A DNA stretch of 20,262 nt, taken from positions 1 through 20,262 of the forward strand of contig BNZR01000025.1 of NCBI GenBank assembly GCA_026001245.1, read 5' to 3'. Shown here one piece after another: positions 7,345 to 15,415 of the stretch; position 1 is the first letter of the stretch; the number at the start of each line of letters is the position of its first letter. Both the position numbers and the translations under genes were made by a program. The DNA is from Clostridia bacterium. GTDB lineage: Bacteria; Bacillota_A; Clostridia; Oscillospirales; UBA929. The notes under the pieces were generated by a model that saw only the letters and a program-made list of their open reading frames with translations, did no database searches and was not told where the DNA came from.

Positions 7345-8520
7345 ATGAAAACTGAAATGCCGCCGCCCGTTATCGAGCGCCGGCACAGGCCGGAGCCTGA
7401 AAAAAAGAAGCGCAAATGGGTCGCGCCGACGATTTTTATTATATTTGCATTAATAGTGGGCGCGTTTTTGACCACGCTGTGGGTCAACCGAGAGGACATA
7501 ACGCGGGTTGGGATAGAGAAGTTTTGGGCGAAAATGTTCGACGGCTCTAAGGCTAACGCCGACGGCGGGGCGGAGGTTATCAACCTTGACGCGCAGCGCG
7601 GGAATATTCTTAAAATTTTCGAGGGCGGCATTGCGGTGTTGACGGGCAACCGCCTTGTGTGTTATGATACTTCAGGGAGAGAGACATTCTCCGCCGAGCG
7701 GACGTTGTTGCTTCCCGCTATGAGCGAGGGCGGCGGCAACCTAATTGCCTACGACCGCGACGGCGACACGCTGATTTTCATAGGGCCCCGGGGGGTTATC
7801 TTCGACGAGCGGTGGGCTAGCCCGATTATCACGGCCAAGGTGAACCAAAACGGCTGGCTGGCGCTGGTGACGCGGGGCGACGGCTACCGCAGTGTGGTAA
7901 CCGTCTACAACAACGAGGGCGGCGAGGTGTACCGCTACAGCAGTCCCGGGCGATATATCACGGACGCGGCGGTGTCGGCCGATGGTAAAAATCTGGCTGT
8001 GGTCAGCGCGGGGTACAACGATAGCTGGGTGCAAAGCCGCCTGCAGGTGTTCGATATGAACTCCGACGCGATTCCTGTCGGCACAGAGCTGCCCATGACG
8101 CGGGAGTTGTTCTTTGGGAACGGTCTTTGCGTGCTGACGGACGAGAGCGTACTGTTTTTCACGGACGGCGGCGCGAAAAAATCGGAGGTATCGCTTGCCG
8201 GTCGCGTAGTTTTGGACTGGACGGAGCTTGCCACCGGGCTGGTCCTGCGTACGGAAAACGCGTTGGAGCTGTACAGCTGGAAGGACGGCACGCAGTCGGG
8301 GCGCGCCGAGCTTACAGAAAGCGTGGTCTGCCAATCGGGGGCGGGGGAGTGGCTGACAATAGTAAGCTCCGGCCACATTCAGGTGTTCAAGGGCAAGGAT
8401 TTAAAGCAGGCCGCAAGCAAGCCCAACGACAACTACGCCCGCCAAGCCCTGCAACAAGCCGACGGCAGAGTATATCTGATAGAAAACGACAAAGCAAGGC
8501 AATTGACAATGGACAATTGA
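7345..8520 (+). CDS. Membrane-anchored propeller-like protein, DUF5711 type
   Basis: The 391-residue product has a short basic and proline-rich cytoplasmic N-terminus (PEPEKKKRKW), one transmembrane segment (about 25-47), and then an extracytoplasmic region of repeated short beta-strand units such as RLVCYDTSGRETF, VTVYNNEGGEVYRY and LQVFDMNSD. These resemble PQQ/WD-type propeller blades. The layout matches the DUF5711 proteins common in Clostridia, whose function is unknown to me. The ATG follows the truA stop directly, with no intergenic base. The last residues (QLTMDN) and the stop codon are encoded by the 14-bp tandem repeat at 8501-8534, so the C-terminus was probably altered by the repeat. 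No catalytic motif was seen. Confidence 0.7.
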   Translation: MKTEMPPPVIERRHRPEPEKKKRKWVAPTIFIIFALIVGAFLTTLWVNREDITRVGIEKFWAKMFDGSKANADGGAEVINLDAQRGNILKIFEGGIAVLTGNRLVCYDTSGRETFSAERTLLLPAMSEGGGNLIAYDRDGDTLIFIGPRGVIFDERWASPIITAKVNQNGWLALVTRGDGYRSVVTVYNNEGGEVYRYSSPGRYITDAAVSADGKNLAVVSAGYNDSWVQSRLQVFDMNSDAIPVGTELPMTRELFFGNGLCVLTDESVLFFTDGGAKKSEVSLAGRVVLDWTELATGLVLRTENALELYSWKDGTQSGRAELTESVVCQSGAGEWLTIVSSGHIQVFKGKDLKQAASKPNDNYARQALQQADGRVYLIENDKARQLTMDN

Positions 8521-8534
8521 CAATGGACAATTGG
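8501..8534. repeat. 14-bp tandem repeat, about 2.4 copies
   Basis: AATTGACAATGGAC occurs at 8501-8514 and again at 8515-8528, followed by AATTGG. Each unit is itself two related 7-mers, AATTGAC and AATGGAC. The repeat covers the last codons and TGA stop of the upstream gene and runs up to the GGAGG (8533-8537) of the next one. Short arrays of this kind are, to my knowledge, scattered in many bacterial genomes. Confidence 0.85.
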
Positions 8535-8545
8535 AGGAAGATTTT

Positions 8546-9247
8546 ATGGTTTCTGCGGTTTTGAATTTGCTTATTGTTATGATGCTGGCGTTTTTCGCTT
8601 GGGCGGGATTTCGCAAGGGGCTGATACTCTCGGCGGCGTCGCTGGTCATCTTCTTTATAAGCATTATGGTTGGGGTGTCGGTCGCGGCGCAGAACACGGA
8701 AAGCGTTGCGGTTAAGTTCGACGATTTGCTTAGCTGGGTCGCCGACGACGCTACAGAAAAGGCCATGGCGGGACTTAATGGTATCGACCGCGAGAAGGTT
8801 ACCTCCGCGCAGGCCAAAAGCATCTCGGAAAAGGCGTTTACGCAGATGGGGATTCAGAAGAGCGCGGCGGAGTACCTGTCCGGGATTGTATCCAAGCGGT
8901 TCACCGCGAATGGGGACGAGACGCTTTACGAGGTTGTGTCGGCGGTGTTTTTGCGGGCTTTGGCTTGGGTTGCGCTGTTCTTCGCGGGGTTCTTGGTGAC
9001 AAACCTGCTACTGTCGCTGATAGTCAACTTTATCGCCGCGCTGTTTAACATGCCGGTGCTGAAGTGGCTGGACACCATAGGCGGCACGGTGCTGGGGCTG
9101 TTTACGGGGATATTTATCATGTGCGCCGTGGGGTTGGGACTGCGGTATCTTGGAATGCTGTTGCCGGACGGGCTGGTTGACAATACGTTGCTGTTAAAAT
9201 TATTTGTATACGCCAATCCGTTCGGGGGCGTTATGGCAATTAAATAG
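8546..9247 (+). CDS. CvpA-family membrane protein
   Basis: Integral membrane protein of the CvpA (colicin V production) family, 233 residues. Hydrophobic helices lie at about 4-20, 25-47, 134-160 and 175-205. The first helix pair has the family pattern (AWAGFRKGLILSAAS). Between the second and third helices is a hydrophilic stretch of roughly 80 residues rich in Ala, Lys and Glu, and the second half contains the family's Gly-rich turn (DTIGGTVLGLFTGIF). ATG at 8546 is preceded by GGAGG with an 8-nt gap; an in-frame TTG at 8531 lies in the repeat and is less likely. The family is linked to envelope stability and purine-related phenotypes in some bacteria, but the molecular role here is unknown. 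Confidence 0.75.
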   Translation: MVSAVLNLLIVMMLAFFAWAGFRKGLILSAASLVIFFISIMVGVSVAAQNTESVAVKFDDLLSWVADDATEKAMAGLNGIDREKVTSAQAKSISEKAFTQMGIQKSAAEYLSGIVSKRFTANGDETLYEVVSAVFLRALAWVALFFAGFLVTNLLLSLIVNFIAALFNMPVLKWLDTIGGTVLGLFTGIFIMCAVGLGLRYLGMLLPDGLVDNTLLLKLFVYANPFGGVMAIK

Positions 9248-9258
9248 TAGGTGGTTTT

Positions 9259-9798
9259 ATGAAGTTAAACATACCCAATACGCTGTCTTTGGCACGCCTT
9301 GCGCTTGTGCCTGTGTTTGTGTTGGTGTTTTTTGTGTTCGATACTACGGCGGGGCATTGGTGGGCGGCGGGCATTTACGTTGTCGCCACGGCCACGGACG
9401 CGCTGGACGGTATGCTGGCGCGGCGTTGGAACCAGATAACGCGGCTTGGCCGGGTGCTGGATCCCGCGGCGGACAAGCTTATGAGCTTTGCGGTGCTGAT
9501 ATGTATCGCGATAGACCAGCCGTTGCTGGGGTGGGCTGTGATTATCTTCTTCGTCAAAGAGGCTTTGATGGCTATCGGGGCGTTGGTGCAGTTCAAGCGC
9601 ATAGACGATGTGCCGCCCTCTAAGCTGATAGGCAAGTTTTCAACGGTGTTCTTCTTTTTGACGTGCCTTAGCATAATGACGATACCCGTAATGCCACTGT
9701 GGTGCGAGGAGATGCTGGTGGGGATAGCCATCGCGCTGACGCTGATCGCATTCGGCACGTACCTGGCAAGATACCTTAATTTAACCAAAAAGCAGTAA
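9259..9798 (+). CDS. pgsA: CDP-diacylglycerol-glycerol-3-phosphate 3-phosphatidyltransferase
   Basis: Membrane enzyme that makes phosphatidylglycerol phosphate from CDP-diacylglycerol and glycerol-3-phosphate, the committed step of anionic phospholipid synthesis. The 179-residue product contains the complete CDP-alcohol phosphotransferase motif: D47, D50-G51, A54-R55, G64, D68 and D72 with the required spacing. Multiple transmembrane helices surround it, and the N-terminus NIPNTLSLARL is typical of PgsA. AGGTGG precedes the ATG. Length is normal. A related CDP-alcohol transferase with another acceptor is possible but less likely. Confidence 0.92.
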   Translation: MKLNIPNTLSLARLALVPVFVLVFFVFDTTAGHWWAAGIYVVATATDALDGMLARRWNQITRLGRVLDPAADKLMSFAVLICIAIDQPLLGWAVIIFFVKEALMAIGALVQFKRIDDVPPSKLIGKFSTVFFFLTCLSIMTIPVMPLWCEEMLVGIAIALTLIAFGTYLARYLNLTKKQ

Positions 9799-9815
9799 TC
9801 GTAAGGAGAAAAGCT

Positions 9816-12221
9816 ATGAAACCTAAACTTTGTTCGCGTTGCAATAAGTACATGGCCGTGGTGTTTATAACCCGCGTTGAAAACGGCAAGACCACCAACG
9901 AGGGGTTATGCCTGAAGTGCGCCCGCGAGCTGGGCATTAAGCCCGTGGACGATATTTTAAAGCGCATGAATATCCCCGACGACGAGATGGACAATCTGTC
10001 AAACGAGATGATGGAGGCCTTTGAGGGCTTTGAAGAGATGTTCGGAATGACGGACGATGATGACGACGACGAGGAGGAAGAGGAAGAGGGCAGAACCGCC
10101 ACGTTCCCGTTCATGCATCGCCTGTTCAGCAACTCTGACGGCACCCCGGAGGAGACTACCGAAAAGAACTCCGAGGAGGAAGAGGATCCCTTTGCGTCAA
10201 TCTTCCGCATATTCAACGGCGACAAGAAAGGCAAGAAGGACGACGAGGCCGCTCTGCCGCCCGGACAGCCGCGTCAGCAACGCGAGCGCAAGGAGCGGGG
10301 CGACAAAGGCCGCCCGAAACGCAAATTCTTGGACACCTATTGCCTGTCGCTGTCCAAACGCGCCCAGGATGGCAAGCTGGACACCGTTATCGGCCGCGAT
10401 ACCGAGATTGAGCGCGTTTTGCAGATATTAAACCGCCGCAAGAAGAACAATCCCTGCCTAATCGGCGAGCCGGGCGTTGGCAAGACGGCTATCGCAGAGG
10501 GGCTGGCCATCTATATCCACGAGGGCAAGGTGCCGCCCAAGCTGCAAAGCAAAGAGGTGTTTTTGCTTGACATGACCGCGCTTGTCGCGGGGACGCAGTT
10601 CCGCGGGCAGTTTGAAAGCCGCATGAAGGGCTTGGTTGAAGAGATACGGCGCGAGGGCAACATCGTGCTGGTTATAGACGAGGTGCATACCTTGATAGGC
10701 GCGGGGGACGCGGAGGGTTCTATGAACGCCGCGAATATCCTAAAGCCCGCGCTGTCGCGGGGCGAGATTCAGGTTATCGGGGCGACTACGTTCACCGAAT
10801 ACCGCAAGCACATTGAAAAGGACGCGGCCTTGGAGCGGCGTTTCCAGCCCGTAAAGGTGGGCGAGCCGAACATCGAGCAAAGCGTTAGTATCCTGCGCGG
10901 CGTGTCGCGCTACTACGAGCTTTACCACGGGGTTGAGATTCCCGACGACGTAATCCGCGCCGCCGTGGTTATGTCCGAACGCTACGTCACGGACAGATTT
11001 CTGCCCGACAAGGCCATAGATTTGATAGACGAGGCCTGCTCCGCGCTTAACCTGAAAAACCCGGAAATCGCGGAGGGCGAGGCGATACGTATAAAGCTGG
11101 AGCAAATCCGCGCGGAGAGCGCCGCGCTTAGCGACCAAAGCACCACCTCCGCCTACGAGCGCATGGCGTACTTGCGCAGTGAGGAAATAAATCTTGAAAA
11201 CCGCCACGCGGAGTTGCTAAAGCTTGGGTCGCCGCGCCTGGATACCGAGCATTTGGCGGCGGTTATCGAACAGCTGACGGGCGTTCCCGCGTTGAGTATC
11301 CAAGAGCAGGAGTTCGAGCGGCTGTCCAAGCTGGAGCAACGGCTTAAAGAACGTGTGGTCGGGCAGGACGAGGCTGTCAGCTCCGTCAGCGCGGCGATAC
11401 GGCGGGGACGCGTGGGGCTGTCGGTCAAGCCGCGCCCGGTGTCGTTCATCTTCGCGGGGCCGACGGGGGTTGGCAAAACAGAGCTTGTAAAATGCCTGGC
11501 CGAGGATATGTTCAGCGCGCCGGAGGCCTTGATACGGCTGGATATGTCCGAGTTTATGGAGAAGCACTCTGTGTCGCGGATTATCGGGTCGCCGCCCGGC
11601 TACGTGGGCTATGACGAAGCCGGACAGCTTACCGAAAAGGTGCGCCGCAACCCCTATTCCGTGGTGCTGTTTGACGAGATTGAAAAGGCGCATCCCGACG
11701 TGCTGAACATCATGCTGCAAATCCTTGACGACGGGCATATCACCGACGCGCAAGGCCGCAAGGTCAACTTCGAGCATACGATTGTTATCATGACCAGCAA
11801 CGCGGGGTCGGGCAACAGCGCGGGGACGGCGGGTTTCGGCGGCGGCGACACATTGCAGTCCCGCGACAAGGCAATCAAGGCCCTGAAAGAGATTATGCGG
11901 CCGGAGTTTTTGAACCGCGTGGACGAGGTTATCGCGTTCAACCCGCTGCAAAAAGAGAGCTTCGGGCGTATCGCCGAGATTATGCTGGGCGACCTGACCA
12001 TCGCCATGCAGAAAAACGGGATTACGTTCACCTACGACCCGTCCTTGGTGGCGTTTTTGGCCGAAAAGTCATTCTCTGTGACATATGGGGCGCGGAATCT
12101 GCGCCGCGTTATCCAAAAAGAGGTAGAGGATAAAATCGCGGGGCTGGTTATCAACGGCTACGTGGATCAGGTGAAGCGAATCAGCGCGAAGGTTGAGGAA
12201 AACTTGGTAGTCGTGCAGTGA
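9816..12221 (+). CDS. ClpE/ClpC-like AAA+ unfoldase with N-terminal zinc finger
   Basis: Class I Clp/Hsp100 ATPase, 801 residues, predicted to unfold proteins for ClpP. It begins with a four-Cys zinc finger (C6-x2-C9 and C32-x2-C35) as in ClpE. A long hydrophilic linker follows, with an unbroken Asp/Glu run at 80-91 and a basic stretch at 153-170. AAA domain 1 has Walker A GEPGVGKT (217-224) and Walker B VLVIDE. Domain 2 has Walker A GPTGVGKT (548-555) and Walker B VVLFDE (616-621). An Ala-Gly-Phe tripeptide at 672-674 lies where ClpP-binding loops usually carry Leu/Ile/Val-Gly-Phe. The middle region (about 415-500) is short, with a coiled-coil character. AAGGAG precedes the ATG. No CtsR or CIRCE heat-shock operator was recognised; it appears to be co-transcribed with the genes upstream. 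Confidence 0.9.
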   Translation: MKPKLCSRCNKYMAVVFITRVENGKTTNEGLCLKCARELGIKPVDDILKRMNIPDDEMDNLSNEMMEAFEGFEEMFGMTDDDDDDEEEEEEGRTATFPFMHRLFSNSDGTPEETTEKNSEEEEDPFASIFRIFNGDKKGKKDDEAALPPGQPRQQRERKERGDKGRPKRKFLDTYCLSLSKRAQDGKLDTVIGRDTEIERVLQILNRRKKNNPCLIGEPGVGKTAIAEGLAIYIHEGKVPPKLQSKEVFLLDMTALVAGTQFRGQFESRMKGLVEEIRREGNIVLVIDEVHTLIGAGDAEGSMNAANILKPALSRGEIQVIGATTFTEYRKHIEKDAALERRFQPVKVGEPNIEQSVSILRGVSRYYELYHGVEIPDDVIRAAVVMSERYVTDRFLPDKAIDLIDEACSALNLKNPEIAEGEAIRIKLEQIRAESAALSDQSTTSAYERMAYLRSEEINLENRHAELLKLGSPRLDTEHLAAVIEQLTGVPALSIQEQEFERLSKLEQRLKERVVGQDEAVSSVSAAIRRGRVGLSVKPRPVSFIFAGPTGVGKTELVKCLAEDMFSAPEALIRLDMSEFMEKHSVSRIIGSPPGYVGYDEAGQLTEKVRRNPYSVVLFDEIEKAHPDVLNIMLQILDDGHITDAQGRKVNFEHTIVIMTSNAGSGNSAGTAGFGGGDTLQSRDKAIKALKEIMRPEFLNRVDEVIAFNPLQKESFGRIAEIMLGDLTIAMQKNGITFTYDPSLVAFLAEKSFSVTYGARNLRRVIQKEVEDKIAGLVINGYVDQVKRISAKVEENLVVVQ

Positions 12222-12227
12222 ATCACT
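12217..12227. repeat. Perfect 11-bp palindrome at the clpE / phage-portal junction
   Basis: AGTGA-A-TCACT. The left arm contains the TGA stop of the clpE-like gene and the right arm contains the TGA stop of the minus-strand portal gene; one base separates the two stops. It is too short to be a terminator on its own and may be coincidental, but it marks the edge of the phage-derived block. Confidence 0.6.
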
Positions 12228-13566
12228 CGGCAACGCCCTTGATTTTAAGGTCAAACACACTGCCGCGCATGCCCGCATTCGAGTAATCCATAAAGCTGTA
12301 GCCGTCGCGATTGTTTACGCGGAACACGCGTTTGTCGCCGTAAAACTGGCGAATCAGCTCCACGCACAGGTACCCGATGTCGGCATAGGCGCGAAACGCG
12401 GCGGTTATCATGTCGCGGCTTAGCTTGCCGCCGGCGGTTTGGATAGCCGTTATCGCCGCCGCCGCCGTGACCCCGTTGCCCGCGCCGCCGCTGTTAAAGT
12501 CGCGATTGCCGGAGGTTTCTTTCATCTCGTCAACCTTCATGCGATACACCTCAAGGTAGGCGGGAACAGGCGGGTTGATTTGAATCTGGCGCAGACGGCT
12601 GTCGTCAATATTGCCCGCAACGCGCACCAGCGGCTTTGAAAAGTCCATAAATTCGGCCTCGTTTACATTCGCGCTTTCTGATACGAAATAGCGCACACGC
12701 GAACCCATAAGCGAGGCTTCAAGTATGTTTTGCCCCAGCTTATCTATGTATAATTGCGGATTTTTGCACACAGAAATGTACCCAAATCCCGTGGGAGTGG
12801 CCTTTTCGGGGAACAATTTGTCAAAAACAACGGGATAGCGGCCATGCGCGTAAAAGCCGTTTTCAAAACCGCGCTGATTTTCGGAGGAAAACAGCACTTT
12901 ATCGCCGCAGAATTTGCAATAATGCAACACGCCCGCCCGTTTGTAGTACCAATCCACAACGGCCACGCGCTTTCCCAGCGGGTCGGAGAAAAAACGCGCC
13001 AAATCGCCGTCGTTTATGTCGTCGGGCAGGGCATCTCGCTCCGCAAGCTCCACGATAAACAGGTTTTTGGACTGCTGAATATCCGACACTTCGGGTTCCC
13101 AAAAGATGTTTAGCAGGTCGATTTGGCGTACGTCCACATCGCCGCGCCCGTTTTCCAGCAACGGATTCCAAAACGCGCCGTAAATCGCGGTGCCGTGTTT
13201 TAGTTTTTCCCACCAGTTGTCGCTGTATTTCTGCTGAAAGCTGCAACGGTCGAGTATCGCGGGCAGTATCGCGCTCAGATTTTTTGCCTCCTTTTCGTCG
13301 TCGCGGGCGCGGGGCAGTACCTCCGGCGTGGGATAGTGGTCCATAACGTCGGCGTGTTTATTGACGATAACGTTGAAAAGCCAAGCGCTTGCGGGTTCGG
13401 GCCGCCCCGCGTCGGCGGCGGTGCGCATAACGTCCCAGTGGCGCATTTTGTACCACTTTTCGTCCTCAAGAACGCGGCGTTCCAGCGCGAGCTTCGCCGT
13501 TTTGTACTCGATAAGCGTCTGCGCGGCGAGTGAAATCTGCTCCATTTCTATGGTTTGTTTTGACAT
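12223..13566 (-). CDS. Phage portal protein, probably C-terminally truncated
   Basis: Resembles the P22-type portal proteins of clostridial prophages. Portals form the dodecameric ring through which DNA enters the capsid. Recognisable stretches include an N-terminal helical part (EDEKWYKMRHWDVM), a VNKHADVMDHYPTPEVLPR segment and a central MKVDEMKETSGNRDFNSGG region. The last residues, SVFDLKIKGVAE, look like the beginning of a strand that continues for another hundred or more residues in full-length relatives, so the C-terminus appears lost. The ATG at 13566 is preferred because AGAGAGG lies about 11 nt upstream; an ATG at 13575 (450 residues) is only 2 nt from it. The Shine-Dalgarno begins inside the terminase stop region, implying coupling. 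Portal identity is good; truncation is an inference. Confidence 0.75.
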   Translation of the reverse strand: MSKQTIEMEQISLAAQTLIEYKTAKLALERRVLEDEKWYKMRHWDVMRTAADAGRPEPASAWLFNVIVNKHADVMDHYPTPEVLPRARDDEKEAKNLSAILPAILDRCSFQQKYSDNWWEKLKHGTAIYGAFWNPLLENGRGDVDVRQIDLLNIFWEPEVSDIQQSKNLFIVELAERDALPDDINDGDLARFFSDPLGKRVAVVDWYYKRAGVLHYCKFCGDKVLFSSENQRGFENGFYAHGRYPVVFDKLFPEKATPTGFGYISVCKNPQLYIDKLGQNILEASLMGSRVRYFVSESANVNEAEFMDFSKPLVRVAGNIDDSRLRQIQINPPVPAYLEVYRMKVDEMKETSGNRDFNSGGAGNGVTAAAAITAIQTAGGKLSRDMITAAFRAYADIGYLCVELIRQFYGDKRVFRVNNRDGYSFMDYSNAGMRGSVFDLKIKGVAE

Positions 13567-13582
13567 TCGTATCATTTCCTCT

Positions 13583-14989
13583 CTATTTGATGTAGTTATA
13601 GCCGCCGAAACGGATATTTTCGGACAGGGGATTGTAAACTGTAGCGGGTTTTGACTTAATCGGGCGCGACATGCACATATATCGAACCTCGTCGGCCACG
13701 TGATCCTCCTGCCGCGTGTCCACGTCCTCAGGACGAACGGGGTCGAAGCGAAGCAGGGGGATTGTGCGTATAAACGCCCGGCAATTCGCGAAAATATACA
13801 TCATCGGTATGCCGTTTTGGTCGAATTGCAGTCGGTGATGCACCTGTAGCCAGCCCGCAAGACGCGTGTTGTCGCCGGGGTCGAAGTAGACGCGGCGGCG
13901 TTCGGCGGTCTCGGCCACGCTCTCGCCGCGTGACGCGTCCCAAATCGAGGGGTCGGCTATGCCGTAGATTCGCTTGCCGCGAAACCAGCGATGTTCGCGC
14001 TCAACCCTTGCGATTTCAGCGAAAATCTCGTCCGGAGTCAGGCGAAGCCCAGTGTTCGCGCCGCCCTCTTGACAGCCGTAATACTCCAAAATGCGGTAGA
14101 GCCTGCCATCGCAATCCACCGCCCACCAGCCCACGCTGAATGGCCGGGCGTAGCCGAAATCGAAGCTGCGGTAAATATTCCAAGAGGGCGGAATTTCAAA
14201 CGGATTGATGACATGGGAGCGGATTCTGTCGTCATAATGGGCGGGATCGTCAACAAATTCCTCGAAAACCTGTCCCTCGTAGACGTTCCAGTCGCCGTCA
14301 AGATGGGCGCGGCGTTTGTGCGGGGGCAACGCTTTCAGGCGTTTGACGTAATTCGGGTCGATATGGGGATTATCGCCCGCTCCGGCGCGAATAAAGACGT
14401 AATCCGCGGGATTTTCATCGTTTTTATACACTTTATCGATGAAAATCCGCTTCATGTAGGCATGCCCTACGCCACCCGGATTCATGGTGTAGTAGGCGCG
14501 CGGGGTGAAGTCGGTTCGAGTGGTTCGCAAACAAGTTGAGATGAAAACTATCCAATCCTCCGGGAAATTGGTCGCTTCTTCAAACAAAATCACGTCAAAC
14601 TCTTGACCTTGATATTGAAGCAGGTCGCCCTCGTTGTCGCAATAGCCCAGCTTTAGGCGCGAGCCGTTGGGAAAGTCGAAAGCGCGTTCCTCGGCCTTGT
14701 ATTTTGCATAATTATTCAGCTCAAATTGCAATGGTCTGATATGATTTTCGCGGAGTTCCGGCATAGTTCTGCGCAAAAGCAGGAGCTTTAAATCAGAAAA
14801 CTCCATCGCCAAAGTGACCATTTTGCGCCGCCCCGCCCAGCTTTTGCCGCCGCCCCGCGAACCTCCGTAGCCGACATGGGGCGCGTCAGCCGTGAAAAAC
14901 GCCTGCTGCTTCGGACTTGGGACATCTTCGCGCAAACGCTTGAAAATCAAGGCTTCGGCGGTCTTTGCCTTAGCTTGCAAGGCCGCCAC
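13583..14989 (-). CDS. Phage terminase large subunit
   Basis: DNA-packaging motor and nuclease, apparently complete at 468 residues. The ATPase half has Walker A GGSRGGGKS (42-50) and Walker B with catalytic acid DVILFEEAT (132-140). The RNase H-like nuclease half has SFDFGYARP (acidic residue D277), IADPSIWD (D346) and the C-terminal HVADEVRYM acidic motif (D433). GTG at 14989 is preferred over ATG at 15010, because TGGAGG lies 6 nt before the GTG and only 13 nt inside the longer version. The gene then overlaps the 72-aa gene by 20 nt. All catalytic residues appear present, so packaging and nuclease activity may have been kept although the downstream portal looks broken. Confidence 0.9.
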   Translation of the reverse strand: MAALQAKAKTAEALIFKRLREDVPSPKQQAFFTADAPHVGYGGSRGGGKSWAGRRKMVTLAMEFSDLKLLLLRRTMPELRENHIRPLQFELNNYAKYKAEERAFDFPNGSRLKLGYCDNEGDLLQYQGQEFDVILFEEATNFPEDWIVFISTCLRTTRTDFTPRAYYTMNPGGVGHAYMKRIFIDKVYKNDENPADYVFIRAGAGDNPHIDPNYVKRLKALPPHKRRAHLDGDWNVYEGQVFEEFVDDPAHYDDRIRSHVINPFEIPPSWNIYRSFDFGYARPFSVGWWAVDCDGRLYRILEYYGCQEGGANTGLRLTPDEIFAEIARVEREHRWFRGKRIYGIADPSIWDASRGESVAETAERRRVYFDPGDNTRLAGWLQVHHRLQFDQNGIPMMYIFANCRAFIRTIPLLRFDPVRPEDVDTRQEDHVADEVRYMCMSRPIKSKPATVYNPLSENIRFGGYNYIK

Positions 14990-15188
14990 AGCGCACCTCC
15001 AAGTCCTCATGATAGCGAGTTAATTCTTGCGCGAACGTGCATTTTTGCCAGCCCTTCGCGTGTGCGCAATACCTTGCAATGTAGGCTTCGCGGGAATGTT
15101 CGGACGGGAAGCGCAGCCACGCGCCGTCGCAACTTTCCCATTTCGTCCGCGCCCAACTCCAATAGGGGCATGTGTAAACTCTTGGCAT
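14970..15188 (-). CDS. 72-aa Cys- and Trp-rich phage protein, possible zinc-binding or small-terminase role
   Basis: Short protein with cysteines at 7, 20, 41, 50 and 67. Its pattern includes CPYWSW, a second Cys 13 residues on, then ARYCAHAKGWQKC, like a small zinc-binding domain with strong aromatic content. I believe similar proteins sit just before the terminase in clostridial prophages, but no function is established to me. It lies where the terminase small subunit gene would be, so DNA recognition for packaging is a reasonable guess. The ATG has GAGAGGAG about 8 nt upstream. The gene overlaps the terminase start and follows the 64-aa gene by 14 nt. Confidence 0.7.
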   Translation of the reverse strand: MPRVYTCPYWSWARTKWESCDGAWLRFPSEHSREAYIARYCAHAKGWQKCTFAQELTRYHEDLEVRCGGLAS

Positions 15189-15202
15189 TTTTGCGTCTCC
15201 TC

Positions 15203-15397
15203 TCATTCTTGGCTGTAATTTGTGGTGCAATCCTCGATGAAATCGTCGCGTTCCAGCGCGCACAGGTAGTACAGGTCTTCGATTGTGACGTCACAGGCTT
15301 CAAAAAACTCCGAAATGGGCATGTCCTCCAAGTCGGCGCGGGGGATAATCCTGCCGTCGGGCAGCTCGCGCAGATCCGGTTGTGAATAAAAATGCAT
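15203..15397 (-). CDS. 64-aa acidic protein of unknown function
   Basis: First gene after the operator-controlled phage promoter. The product is small and acidic, with a segment ADLEDMPISEFFEACDVTIE followed by a Tyr/Leu-rich helix (DLYYLCALERDDFIEDC). No domain was recognised. The start is clear: GGAGGGAGGTGA, the strongest ribosome binding site of the block, ends 4 nt before the ATG. An in-frame ATG at 15493 would place the promoter and operators inside the gene and is rejected. It could be a phage regulatory or packaging accessory protein; this is a guess from position. Confidence 0.65.
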   Translation of the reverse strand: MHFYSQPDLRELPDGRIIPRADLEDMPISEFFEACDVTIEDLYYLCALERDDFIEDCTTNYSQE

Positions 15398-15415
15398 TGG
15401 CTCACCTCCCTCCTG

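Noticed and set aside
12217..12227. Bidirectional intrinsic terminator between clpE and the portal gene
   Set aside because: The stem is only 5 bp with a 1-base centre and has no T-run on either side.
14876..15385. 169-residue plus-strand open frame opposite the phage genes
   Set aside because: It is antisense to the terminase start and the small phage genes, with no ribosome binding site or known motif.
14970..15397. Toxin-antitoxin pair made of the 64-aa acidic and 72-aa Cys-rich proteins
   Set aside because: No toxin or antitoxin motif is visible, and their place directly before terL with overlapping translation fits a phage packaging operon better.
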